From Porodaedalea pini (taxonomy: Eukaryota > Basidiomycota > Agaricomycetes > Hymenochaetales > Hymenochaetaceae), in assembly GCA_002794775.1 (NCBI GenBank), contig NBAY01000018.1, positions 310,001 through 374,000 on the forward strand: a DNA stretch of 64,000 bases. The letters are read 5' to 3'. A program made the position numbers and the translations under genes. Below are positions 34,954 to 45,871 of this stretch, in pieces; the stretch's first letter is position 1, and each line of letters begins with the position of its first letter. Under the pieces are notes generated by a model. That model saw only the letters and a list, made by a program, of their open reading frames with translations. It ran no database searches and had not been told where the DNA came from.

Positions 34954-37315
34954 TTACCATTCTCCGTCGAATCCAACGAAACCTGGAAAGCAGGTTAGAG
35001 GCAAGAAAGAGCGGGTGTGTACTAAGACTTACCCGCTAAAAGGAAGACCGGGAAATATCGCTTCTTTTCTAACTGGCTTGTCCATTGCCAAGCAGAAGTC
35101 AGACGACCGTCGATGCAAGAACCAGCGTCGAAGAACTAGATTTCAAATAAGATCATCGGGGATTGTTCAACAGATTCAATTCACAGAAGTCTTACATTGT
35201 CAGCACCTGAGCCATCGAATGCGTGTCGGAAGAAGTCACCCAGAATTTCCTTGTACAGGTTGTCTTCTGAGCCAAATTCATCCTCAATATAGGAGCGGAG
35301 AGCCGGCTTAGCCATAAGGTTCGGTATCTGATTTAGAACATTGGTAATGGGCAGAAGGATGCGGTAGACCTGGGAGTATTTATCTGCGCAAGGTAAGTGT
35401 GTGACTGTAGCCAGAAAAAAAGAAATTCGGTGCTATATTTCACATGTTTCACATACCAATGAACATCAGGGCATTCGGGACGTTGTGGTCTCCCATGTGG
35501 ATGGCAGCCGAGCCAATCCAACTGCCAATATTGGTCTGAGCACGGTGTAAAATGGCGTGCATCATACGCAAGGTCTTCGGAGCCGCCTGCACTCTGTTTA
35601 AGCCCTGCCCAGTGTCCCGAAGTCGGTACGAGATGTCAGGAGACAGAAGGTCGGTCTCAGCGAGTGTCCAAAGATGGAAGAATTCTAAAGTAGATATCTT
35701 TGTCAGAGAATTGATGGGCAGGACTAAGCTTATGAGAGCTTACCATGTAGGATTTCCTTCCACAAAGTTAAGCTCTGCAGAACATAAGCATACTGTCTTG
35801 AGTGGTCGTGAGTCAATCGGGCACCACCCTTCCCACTGCGAATAGCAAGTGATGTTTTGCTATCCTTTGGATGAGATGGATCGAAATGCTCCTTCAACAA
35901 CTCAATCATTTTCTCGCAAGGATCACGATTGACCCGTAAGAAGGCGTGGTTGTCACTGATGCTATATATGCACTGGCGAACAGCTTCTTGACTCAGCGTT
36001 TCCGTGGCATACTTGCTCGACAGTGTTTCGACGGCTTGCTCCTTCCTCTTGATGTCCCTCTGGACTTCACGGCGTGACCGTCCTTCAGAATAGATCTCAC
36101 TCGTAGCAACAGCGATAAGATTGTCCCGTAGAAGGTCCAGAGCATTGTTCCGCTCAAGCACTACAGAGTAAACGTGAGCCTACACACAGTACGTTCGAAC
36201 ATCGAACTCACCGCTGTAAACAGATTTAATCGGCTTGATGCAGGAAAAGTTCAAGAGTTCCTGGACTTCAGGAATAGCGCTATCCTAACAACACAGAAGG
36301 TCAGCGCGAAACATGCATTCGAAAAAGAAGCTTGCCTGTAGAATATATATCAGCTTTCCGTATGTTGTTCGCATTTTATCTGGATTCATGATTTTGTGTC
36401 GGCGACCGAGCTCAAAAATCTCCTGATAGAAATCCGCATTGGCTTCGAAGTCACGATCCGTGAAGAGCTCCTGGCCCTATAATAACATGTGAGTCGGATA
36501 TATAAAGCCGGGACGAGTGAAGCATACCTGCTTATAGTCAGCAGCAAGCACTAAACCGCTCAATATCGCGCATATCTCTTTAATTTGGGCCACAATTCGC
36601 TTCACTTTTGAGCCATAAACTAATATATCGATCTTATCTGTGTACTCGGAGACCTGCAGTGCTGCCTCAAGTAAACGAAGGTATTTCCGTTCCGGAAACG
36701 TTAATCGAAGGGGGATGTATGCGGCGCGCTGGATGAACCACTCGCCGACAGCCGTTCCTGGCGCGGGCTGCTGTCCGCTTATTTGAGAGGTCGAAGAAAC
36801 CGCCACAGGTTCATCACTGACATCCTCCCAATCTGACCCCTTGTCCTCATCCATCTGTCAAAGATTTAGATTGTTTCTCTACCACGCCGCTACATTGTAC
36901 ACGGCACATACCTTGTCGCCACCCTCATTCGTTCCGTTCTCACTGGTCTTTGCCTTCTTCACAGAAACCTGTCTAGTCGCCAATAGCTTCTGCTTGTGTT
37001 GTTTTCGAGTACCTTTCCGATGTTGCGCGGCGAAGCACACTTCGCAGTAATTGTCCGCACATTCCTCGCAGTACACCTGGGAGGGCTGGTCTAAAAGTAT
37101 ACCGTTTGAATAGCTCTTACTTGTAAATCGTTATCAGACGGACCTTCGCACTCTATGCAGAAGCCCTCCTTCGCTGTTACACCGTCTTCCTCATCCCAAC
37201 CTTCAGCTCGGTCCTCCGACGCATGTTGTTCGAGGTACGCGTCTTGGGCCGCGTCATCCGACGAGTCCAGGATGTTCGCAAGAGAAAACCCTTGAGTAGA
37301 CTGCTTTTCTGACAT
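34954..37315 (-). CDS. DUF2009 (UPF0652) protein with N-terminal B-box-type zinc finger
   Basis: Ten minus-strand exons: 37315-37121, 37076-36912, 36854-36528, 36476-36336, 36284-36212, 36160-35744, 35684-35457, 35383-35196, 35135-35033 and 34982-34954; 621 residues. The N-terminal zinc-binding module has C53, C56, C68, C71, C76, C79, H84 and H92 (FCIECEGP, YCEECADNYCEVCFAAQH). The DUF2009 region follows: AVGEWFIQRAAYIPLRLTFP, ERKYLRLLEAALQVSEYTDK, YGKLIYILQDSAIPEVQELL, RNNALDLLRDNLIAVATSEI, LTLWKEILHEFFHLWTLAET, NIGSWIGSAAIHMGDHNVPN and FFRHAFDGSGADNFFDAGSC. The function of this conserved family is not known. The fourth intron (36335-36285) begins with GC rather than GT. It converges on SEC18, with 104 bp between the stops. 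Confidence 0.9.
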
Positions 37316-37617
37316 AATTTGGCAGCCCGAAATCTGTTATTGGCAGCGTACGAGTCTGACGCGTACGCGTGAAATAAGAGGATATTTTGACTTCTATGGA
37401 TAAACGGGCCAAGAAGGTACTGGCAGATTCTCACGAATATTAATGTACGTGTAGCCTGTGGCGCACTTCTGGTCATCGCCGGTAACGTGCCTCATTAGGC
37501 CCGAGACTACTACTACTAGCTCTGCTCTTCTTGCACTCTCTCAACTATAGATATAGAGCTCTAACAGAACTCCTTTGATCTTTAGTATCTCTTGCGTATC
37601 TTCCCTTCTGCACGGCG
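37316..37617. promoter_or_regulatory. Shared divergent promoter, DUF2009 gene / GLC8
   Basis: 302 bp between divergent starts. AT-rich in the middle with two ACGCGT/ACGCGTACGCG-like motifs near 37360-37370, which resemble MluI cell-cycle box cores; this reading is speculative. Confidence 0.4.
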
Positions 37618-38594
37618 ATGGCAACGGTTGAGGAAATAACGGACGAAGCCTCTACTCATGCACCTCTACATCGGGCGTCGTCGAGTTCAAAGCCAAAAGG
37701 GATCCTCAAGAATACTCCAGTCGTAAGTCCGGGCCCTGCGACCCCAGCAACAGGACAACAGTCAGTACCATCCATATCAACTGCATCTATGTTTTGCTCA
37801 GGCCTGCTAAATGGACTTAGCCTGCAGTGGGATGAGCAGAACATCGCGTTGACGGAAATTCAAAAGGACAGTTTGATGAAGATCACGGAACCTAAGACCC
37901 CGTATGTGCGCTATAACGCTGAAACAGATGAAATCGAAGGAGGTGGGTGACGATGTTTGTTGAATCGAGCGCATATCTCTCACTCCAGGCAATATATCTT
38001 GTAGATATACCCAACTTAGATCTCGGAGCCCAAGCAAGCTCGTCCATGGGTTTTCCCGCGTCTCCGACAGAGGCTAAGTTCTCCTCACGTGGAACAACTC
38101 CAGATCCCAGCGAGCACAGCTCGCGCCGGACTTCGTTTTCGAGTGCGGGAAGGCCTTCGATCTCGGGCAGATCGGGAAGCGGAGCCTCCAGTCGAAGTAC
38201 CAGCTTCAGTCTTCCAGCTGAGATGATCGGGAAGGATATACGTGGCGCATCTAGCGAAAGAGGAGAAGTGGAAGAAGAAGAGATGGATGAAGAGGGTGCG
38301 TTGGCTATTGTCATCTTAAAAAGACTTGAAGTGACGACTGGCCTTTTTGTAGCGTTAGAAAAGCATCGTGCCTTCTTGAAGGCACGAGGGAGACATTATT
38401 CAAATGAAGCGGAAGCAATGAAGGTTTATTTCGAGCTTCTACTGTCATCGAAATCAGTCGTACTGATTCTTACTATTTCTTTGAACGAACAGAAAGCACA
38501 AGAGCTAATTGCAGCAGAAGACGACGACGACGAAGACAAATACATCTCTATGGAAGAAGAGGAAGAGTCTCCTCGAACGAATGGTGTGGCTTAA
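37618..38594 (+). CDS. GLC8: Protein phosphatase 1 inhibitor 2 / Glc8 homolog
   Basis: Exons 37618-37760, 37821-37942, 38005-38295, 38353-38423 and 38493-38594 give 242 residues. Three PP1-docking regions of the I-2 family are present: PKGILKNTP (the SILK-like K-GILKN motif) near residue 26, [20 protein letters not shown] plus [18 protein letters not shown] (with the regulatory TP site), and the helix [20 protein letters not shown] near the C-terminus (H-Y-N/S-E signature). The tail is strongly acidic ([18 protein letters not shown]). In yeast Glc8, phosphorylation at the TP site turns the protein into a PP1 activator. The first intron is 60 nt, in phase and without stop codons, so its retention would add 20 residues rather than end translation. 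Confidence 0.9.
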
Positions 38595-38940
38595 CTGTCC
38601 TTTAGACCTGTGTGTTGAGAACTGTCGAAGCCATCGACGTTCAGATGCTTGGACCTTACCCCTCCCCTTCCCTCTCTTTCCTCTTTCCTTTTTCTTTTTG
38701 TAATACAATGCGTCGTAGGTGATCTGTAGCTCCGCCCTGTGACTTTTATGTACCCTTGATCTATATTATTTCTTACAAGCTCTTCTTTCGGGCTTTTTCC
38801 ATTCCGTTCAGAAAATTTCAGGCATGAGGCAAATGCACTGATTCTTCTGAAAAGGTAAATCCCTCATTAAAATTTTAGGCGCTCCCGTCACTCCTTCTCT
38901 CCCGCGTCTGCAATAGTCTAAGCATTTCGTGCCTATCCAA
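38595..38940. other. Spacer, UTRs
   Basis: 3' UTR of GLC8 followed by the promoter of MTD1. C/T-rich blocks only; no gene seen. Confidence 0.5.
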
Positions 38941-40462
38941 ATGGCATCGAAAGAGGCGTCGATGGACGAGACGTTGGGAAAGGGCATATTGCTGAAGGCG
39001 GACGGCATTGCCGACACGTTCCGCGCTGAAGTGAAAGCCTCGCTCGCTGCATGCACACGCACACCGAGACTCGTCGGCATTCTCTCAACGTCATCAACAC
39101 CGAGCCGGAATTATGCCATATTCACGAAGAAGCAGTGCGAAGATCTTGGTGTCGAGTTTGTACTGCGCACTGTCGGTGCGGCAGAGTCTGCGGAATTGGG
39201 CGACGGTGAAGGCGTAGAGGAAGCAATCATCGAAGCAAATGAGGACGACACTGTCGACGGTATCATGGTATGCTTTCATATTCATACCTTTTTACTTGCC
39301 TTAATGGAGAAAGTACGTTTAGGTGTATTATCCGATTTTTGGTGTGCAGCAGGTTTGTGTGCGCTGACGGTTCAAGATCGGATTTTTACTGATTATTCTA
39401 CAGGATCACTATCTGCAACAAGTGAGCGCGACTGAACAATCAATCTTGTGTACCTATTGAATGTTGTTTTTCAGGTAGTCAGCCCTGTGAAAGACGTCGA
39501 GGGCCTTAACGTCAAATTCCATTATAACCTCTACCACAAGTGCATTTTCCCTGCATATATGCGCTTACACACTTATTCTAAAATTATCGCATACATCTAG
39601 CATCCGATTTATCGAGCCAGCGTCCTTGCTGTCCGCCGTGACTCAACAGTCTGCATCTGCCGCCGCTCTGCCTGCGGTGTCCGACGACCCTCCTCCGGGC
39701 ACCGTCAAGTCAATTCTCCCATGCACACCACTTGCAATTGTGAAGTGCCTCGAGAATATTGGCGTATATAATACGATCCTTAAATATGGCGACCGCGCGT
39801 ATGGAAAGACTGTTACTGTGATCAACCGGTTCGCAACTTACACTCGCGTCTAACAGCGCATATTATAATGTAACTTCTCATTTCATTTCAATATTAGCTC
39901 GGAAGTTGTTGGTCGCCCACTCGCCGCGCTTCTCGCGAACGACGGTGCACGCGTCTTTTCTGTAGATATTGACTCTATCCAGGAATACACGAAGCGCCCC
40001 AGTGTGCCTGCCGAGTCTGAGAGCAATGCTGCCGGAGCAAAGAGGCGTTACTACCCACATCACATCGTACACCCGTGCCCAAAGACGCTGCAGGCATGCC
40101 TTGCGATCTCGGACGTCGTGGTTAGCGCAGTGCCAAATGCGTCATACAAAGTCAAAACAGCGTGGCTGAAGGATGGCTGCGTATGCGTGAATGTCGCATC
40201 GGAGAAGAACTTCGAAAAAGACGTGCGGGAGAAGGTATGCGCTCTGTCGGCAAGATCGACTTTGAGTTGAGCGGCCGCAAACTTCCATTGATCTCATATC
40301 AACAGGCATCCTTATATCTGCCGGCTGTGGGGAAAGTCACTATCTTGATGCTGCTGCGTAATCTGTGAGTTATCTAGTTTGCAGCGCGTTGAATGGTCTC
40401 AAATTTTCAGACTGCGCTTACGCCATTACAATGAGCTCTTGAAGGAGTCTCGAACGGTTTGA
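38941..40462 (+). CDS. MTD1: Methylenetetrahydrofolate dehydrogenase (NAD+), cytosolic
   Basis: Exons 38941-39267, 39323-39352, 39404-39421, 39475-39539, 39601-39828, 39898-40234, 40306-40364 and 40411-40462 give 371 residues; two exons are only 30 and 18 nt. Diagnostic pieces: PRLVGILSTSSTPSRNYAIF with TKKQCEDLGVEF, VDGIMVYYPIFGVQQDHYLQ, QVVSPVKDVEGLNVKFHYNL, KSILPCTPLAIVKCLENI, KTVTVINRSEVVGRPLAALL (the NAD-binding turn, across a junction), AISDVVVSAVPNASYKVKTA and LYLPAVGKVTILMLLRNLLR. The enzyme oxidises 5,10-methylene-THF to methenyl-THF with NAD+ in one-carbon metabolism feeding purine synthesis. Intron 5 uses a GTTCGC donor. Confidence 0.94.
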
Positions 40463-40692
40463 AGGGCGACGCAATAAATATCAGCCGTGTAGGCAGACTT
40501 TTTTTTTGTTGCTAGATTAGCAGTCAAATGAACTTGCAAAAAGATGAACAGTGCATTGCATTATATAGGCAGTAATGATATAGATATTAAATTCAGTATG
40601 CAGGATGATCCAAAAGTGGAGATGCGCCTATATAAGGAGAGCGAGACAGCGAGCGGTCCGATGGGAGCAAAGGTAGTCGATGAGTTTGATTC

Positions 40693-41645
40693 TTAATCCT
40701 TTTTACGCGTGGAAATTGTCTCGCTACTGTCTGGAGTCGCGACCCGAGATGGCGGGAAGCTTGGAGTGACTGGCGTTGATACGCCAGAGGCCGTCTCGTC
40801 AGGGAGGAAGCGCAGACGCTTATGGTGAAACTGAGTAAATTCAGAAAGTGATGGTCAAGAATGGAGATTAAAGATCGGAATTGCAGATTGGGAAGCCGTA
40901 CCATTGGAAGTTTGGGCAACAAGTTGAAGATGAGGGCCGTCATATTGATCGCAAAAAGCCATGGGTTATAGTGGGTATAGTGGGTAGAAAGCAGAAACCT
41001 GTAGAAAAGTCAGAGCCCTGAACTCATAGCAAGGAAGGGTTTAAACGCACAATGCAATAGGAACGCAAAGAAGCCACTTTTTGGACGGAGTGTACTGCGC
41101 ACCATCGTCTATCTGTTCCCACAGCGTCAAATCGTCGTAAGCACCACCGTGCAGCTCATTTTGGAAAGGAATGCCGGTGACGCCGTGGAACATCAAGTAC
41201 GTCAACTGTGCGACGAGAGTACTCCGTGAGTCAGGGAGCGTTGGTAAATGGTCCGAAACAAACGCACAGCATTGTAAAGGAGGTTGACTGATGTCCAGCT
41301 AACTTGCGGAGTCATGCCCGGGATGCTGTCTATCATGGCCTTGCCCATGAATATGAGCAGCGGGTGCATTAGCCAGGCGCCTACGTACGTATGTTCCTCA
41401 GTGAGCATGTAGAAACAAATGAGAAAGAAGAGAAAATAGGACGCACCCTTACGATTAACCCATTCGACGTTGACGTTGACGTACATGCTTTGGTCGAGCA
41501 TCTGCTCTTGATTCTCGCCAACATTCTCAACCTTGACGAGGCTGTTGGAGCGGCCGCGCCCCTTTAAACTGACGCCATGGCGCGACGTCGAGATGGACTC
41601 GGTGATTTGGATAGGGGACAGCTTCACTGCGGGGGACATTGGCAT
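40693..41645 (-). CDS. ORM1: ORMDL-family sphingolipid biosynthesis regulator (Orm1/2)
   Basis: Minus-strand exons 41645-41447, 41380-41268, 41205-41051, 40998-40902 and 40830-40693 give 233 residues. The conserved core: NVEWVNRKGAWLMHPLLIFM, KAMIDSIPGMTPQVSWTSVN, LTYLMFHGVTGIPFQNELHG, GAYDDLTLWEQIDDGAQYTP, KKWLLCVPIALFLLSTHYTH, YNPWLFAINMTALIFNLLPK. About four membrane segments place it in the ER. Orm proteins hold serine palmitoyltransferase in check; in yeast, phosphorylation of the N-terminal region releases this. Here the N-terminal extension is Ser/Lys/Arg-rich (STSRHGVSLKGRGRSNS), which would suit such control, and a disordered C-terminal tail (SGVSTPVTPSFPPSRVATPD) is added. It converges on MTD1 with 230 bp between stops. 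Confidence 0.95.
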
Positions 41646-41866
41646 AATTGTAAGCGGATAAGAGGATGGGTCGAGAGCTTTATGCTTGAGCTATCCGCAG
41701 CAGCAGCGACTCGGACTTCAAGAGACGTGACGGAGTCTGACACCGCTTTGACTTCTATCAGTGTATCACGTGACACAAGAGCGGCCTAGCTCTGCGTTTG
41801 AGTCTTTGACGCGCCTTTCTGCCTTCGACAGTGACGGTAACGACACCTCGCGTGCGTTCTGCAACA
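41646..41866. promoter_or_regulatory. Shared divergent promoter, ORM / virilizer-like
   Basis: 221 bp between divergent ATG codons. Contains a TCACGTGA palindrome at 41766-41773 (E-box/CACGTG core), a plausible bHLH binding site. No TATA box. Confidence 0.5.
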
Positions 41867-44800
41867 ATGCTACTGCAATGGGTGACATTAGAGCCGCAAG
41901 AGCCTTCCGGAAATCTCGCTGCTGTTCGTTTCGCTTCTCCAGTTCGCATACGCTCACTGCGAATATTTCCAACTGGCGCTCGTCCTTTCAAGCTTCAGGA
42001 AGACATTATAGCGCATGTTGGTTCACTGATGGCATTGTATGCAAACTGAAGCCTTTCTAGGGTGACTGAACCGAGTTCGCTTTACCTCGATGTTTACTTC
42101 AACGCACACCCCGTCAGTACTGACGGGAAACGCAAATCCAAGCCAAGTAACGCACTTGTGCCGACCTCAATTGCGTACCAAGGAGGCCAGGTTGAGTTTA
42201 CGATCGACTCTGAGGATACCGAGGTGTGATGTGCGTCATCATTTGTATGCCTATTACTTACCTTATTCACCTGACATTCCAGTTTGCGACACGCCTCATG
42301 ATTGTACGTGGCAAGTTTGAGAAACTGTCCCTCGCGATATACGGAGACATCGTCTCGGAAACAACTACCTCACCGCAAACCCACGTACCCAGACAACTCC
42401 CACAAGTATCGTATAGCTCCCTTCCGTTAGCTTTGGATCCTGCAAACAACATCGAGCCGACCGAGTTGGCCCAGAGTCTACTAACACTAGTACCCCTTGC
42501 AGACAGACCGAACTTGGCACTAATCATTCGACTCATGTTTTGCTTGAAGCCATCTAATGAGGATTGGGAAGAAAAGGATTTCCCTCATTTATACTCTACC
42601 TTGGAACAGGGATTAGATGATCTGAATCTTGAGAAGGCGGTAGAAATGACGTCTCGTCCCGTATCTGACACGATAGATGAAAGGGTCTTGAAAAACTTTG
42701 CCATGAAACTTGGGGACTCCGTCGAAGATTATGTTAGTGTAACGTCACTTATGATGCAGGTGATGGTGACAGTTTTTATTTATTTTACAGAATGACGATC
42801 AAGCCTATTTTCTCGCAAAGTTGCTTTCGCAATGCGCTCCTCAACATCCTTCACTGGTCCGATCCATAATAGTCAGTTTTGAAAAAAATTATACTATTAG
42901 ACGAGCTGACGGGCTACTAGGAACATATTGATCTAGTACGAATGTACACGGAACCAAACCTGGATCGACCGACACTTTTGTACCTCCTTGATGCTGCGGC
43001 CAATCTCGATGTATCGCGACAATTGAGTAACCAGCAAACTCTCAACGCAATTGTGCATATTCGAGATAATACTTCACACGAGGACGGAGCGCGGCGCGCC
43101 GCCGGTCGACTGTACAACAGAGTAAAAGGCTGGGAAGTCTTGGAGGACTCACTGTTAAATACCCAGTCTCCGTTCGGTGCGGCAGCGCTACTCGTGAAGG
43201 AGATCGCTGCCGATGAAAATTCGTTTGGAATATGGCTCGAGAACATGATATCGAATAACGAAGTACTTGACCGACTCCTGGAGACCCCAGTACAGGCCCT
43301 CCCCCATCCGCCAATTATGTGGCAGGACATTCAGACGGTATCGCATGATGACTTCATCGCTTTTCTTAGAGCAGCAGTTGGCGTGGCGGCAGTGGTTGCT
43401 GTGTATGCATGGGCGGACAGCGTACCTGTAGAGGGATGTCGGGAGCGAACATTGGCTGTCTTGCGTTTGTGGCAGAATGTGAATGGATATAGAGAGGTAA
43501 GGTATCGAGGCTACTACATCGTTCAGGAGGTTCTCTAATCCTGCTTCCCAGATTGTCAATCACTTCATGCTCATGAGACAAATGGCTTACCGTCTGGAAT
43601 GTATGCTACCTCTAGACGACGATCTACCTTCCCAGGCAGGCATTGATGCCGAACATATTCTGAAAACGCTAGCCTTGCAGCCAAGCTCCATGTTGCGCGC
43701 AGACTTTGTCAAAGTCATGCAGAATCTCCAGGTACCGCTAAACTATATAACGGACAGCGAAGTGCAGGACCTCAAGCGTGCGTCGCGTTTAGCAAAAGAA
43801 GGACTTCCTGGGGCAGTTAGACTGTTGACAAAAACGCCTGACGAGTTGGATCCGGTAGAGACGCGGATGGATCTCCGAATAGCAGTCGCCATTGTTAGCG
43901 ATGTACTTCAAAAGCATTCCGCTGGTGAAAAGGAGCTTCTTGAGGCTATGTGGGATGAGGGACGCAATGGAGTTCCAGTGTATCTCATTCGTCACCTCGC
44001 TAAATCCAGTGTAGACTTACGGACGCAGTTTGGGCTTGCCGTTCCTTTTCGAAGAACACAATCAGAGATAGCTGCCGTGTTTCACACCTGTCTTGACCTC
44101 CTCAGGCTCCTCACGCGACTGCTTACTTCCTACCCTCCTCCCAGTCGTGATATTGTCTCCTTGACTAAATCTGTCGCAGACATATTTGTCTGCACCGATT
44201 CGGCGGATATGATTTATGCACAGGAAAGCGCCCTTTGTGCTGCATCGCACTCAGCCCGCCAGATGTGCAGTGATGCACTTGCCTCGCTTGCCGTGCCGTC
44301 CACGTTAGACGCACAGACCTCTGTAGCCTCGAAGGCCGTTCTCAAGACACTTCTCACGCACGCATCATCTCCCGGAGCTCATGACGCCTCGCATCATATG
44401 ACACAGCTGTTCTGGCTCCTCGACCATGCGCTGCCATTTGCACACTCAATCGCCTGGGGTTCGGATCTCGAGGAAGGGCGAAGGAGATGGGTCCGTGAGG
44501 TTCTTCCATCTGTTCTGCCGGAGCTGCGGACATTCTACAGACTTCAGGAATTAGATAACAAATTGCACCTGATAAGACGTTTCAAAAGTCTCGACGATGG
44601 TTATGTAGGTGTAGCGGAATGGCTTTTACTTGAGGAGCAACAAATGCTTCAGAATGCCATTGCGTTTGTACGGAGATCTTCAACTGATTCGCTGGAGCGA
44701 AGCGTTGCTTTTTGGAGGGTGGCGAACGCTGGAAGTGTCCTATCCACGCTTGTGCAGAGCGCGGCCGATTCGGCACAATGGGCAATTGGAACGCTTCTAC

Positions 44801-45812
44801 AAGCCGAGAACTCGAAACTACTGCATTCGAGCTTGAGCGAGCTGACGGACACAGAGTTTTTCTTTGAATGCATTGGCAACTTGGCTATCGCGCTCAGTTC
44901 GCACATTACAAAGGCCAACCGGCAATTGCAAACTGCGATTATGTCAATGCTGCTCAGGGCGACAAGATGTGGTCAATATATCGCCTTCACATCGCTTCTA
45001 AGCCTCCTCAGCGAGAGTGAAGAATCACTTTTTGACGAGAAGGCCGGACAGGAGTTTGGAGAGGCGCTCGAACGAATTGTGGAGGGCGTCCAGAACGGAG
45101 AAGAACTGCCTTTGGACTTTGCAGACTTTGTTTTCGGTGTGCTAGAAAAGGTGACACCGCTTAATAAAAGTAGTGGAGTTTTTGTATTTCGAGGCCTTAC
45201 GGACCAGTCCTACGATGAACTCCTTCGGTGGCTAACGGAAGCGCTGCCCGTAGCAAAGGGGGCGAAACTGGAGGCCATGAGACTGCGCTGGACGCTCACA
45301 GGCAAGACGAGGGCTCCCCCAGTTTTGATACCTGCTGACTACGCTCTTGATTTGTCCTTGGAGAATTGGGATACACTTCTAGCACCGCCCATCCCTGTGC
45401 CGTCAACGCCTACTCGTCGGTCGCCTGCGCAGTCTGCTGAGATGCTCGGCATGATTACTGTTTCACCACCAAACGCGCTGTTGCGATCGCCCGAGGTCAA
45501 GGGTCTCACAAAGACGTATTCAAACAATGATTTCCGCCAGTTGCGTCAGCTATCCGTGGCAAGACAGAACACCAGCCGACTTCCGAGCAGGCACGTGGAT
45601 GTGCGTAATCGGCTCAAGGAATTTCCTTTTCGCAGTAAACTGAAGCTATTTTTTTGTAGGATTTCGAGCAAGGGTCATCATCTATTGCTCCTTTGAATCT
45701 CAATTTGTCGACATCTCCGCCACCTCTATTAGCTTTCTCCGTTTCTCATGCACATCGTCCCTTGCCTATTGACCCCAGCCTTCCGATGAACCCGACATAC
45801 TACCAGCAATAG
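41867..45812 (+). CDS. Virilizer-like protein, probable m6A methyltransferase complex subunit
   Basis: Exons 41867-42012, 42061-42223, 42283-42732, 42791-42871, 42921-43496, 43552-45600 and 45660-45812 give 1205 residues. The first roughly 100 residues carry the virilizer N-terminal pattern: LAAVRFASPVRIRSLRIFPT-GARPF, then SSLYLDVYFNAHPVS and VEFTIDSEDTEFATRLMIVR, comparable to the animal run that reads V-x-FP-x-PV-x-I-x-EVRIIPLGAR. The remainder is a long helical, ARM/HEAT-like body (LTLVPLADRPNLALIIRLMF, TLLYLLDAAANLDVSRQLSN, LWLLDHAL-type helices) with a short Pro/Ser tail. Virilizer is the scaffold of the METTL3/IME4-WTAP m6A writer. Fungal function is inferred. The first intron appears to be GC-AG (42013-42060). 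Confidence 0.75.
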
Positions 45813-45871
45813 TGTATTATCATAATCAAAATAGCAGCTACAATGTTACATTATAAAAATACAGAAGTGTC

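Noticed and set aside
42037..42060. 24-nt GT-AG intron alternative in the virilizer-like gene
   Set aside because: Too short for spliceosomal removal. The 48-nt GC-AG reading is preferred, though it needs transcript proof.
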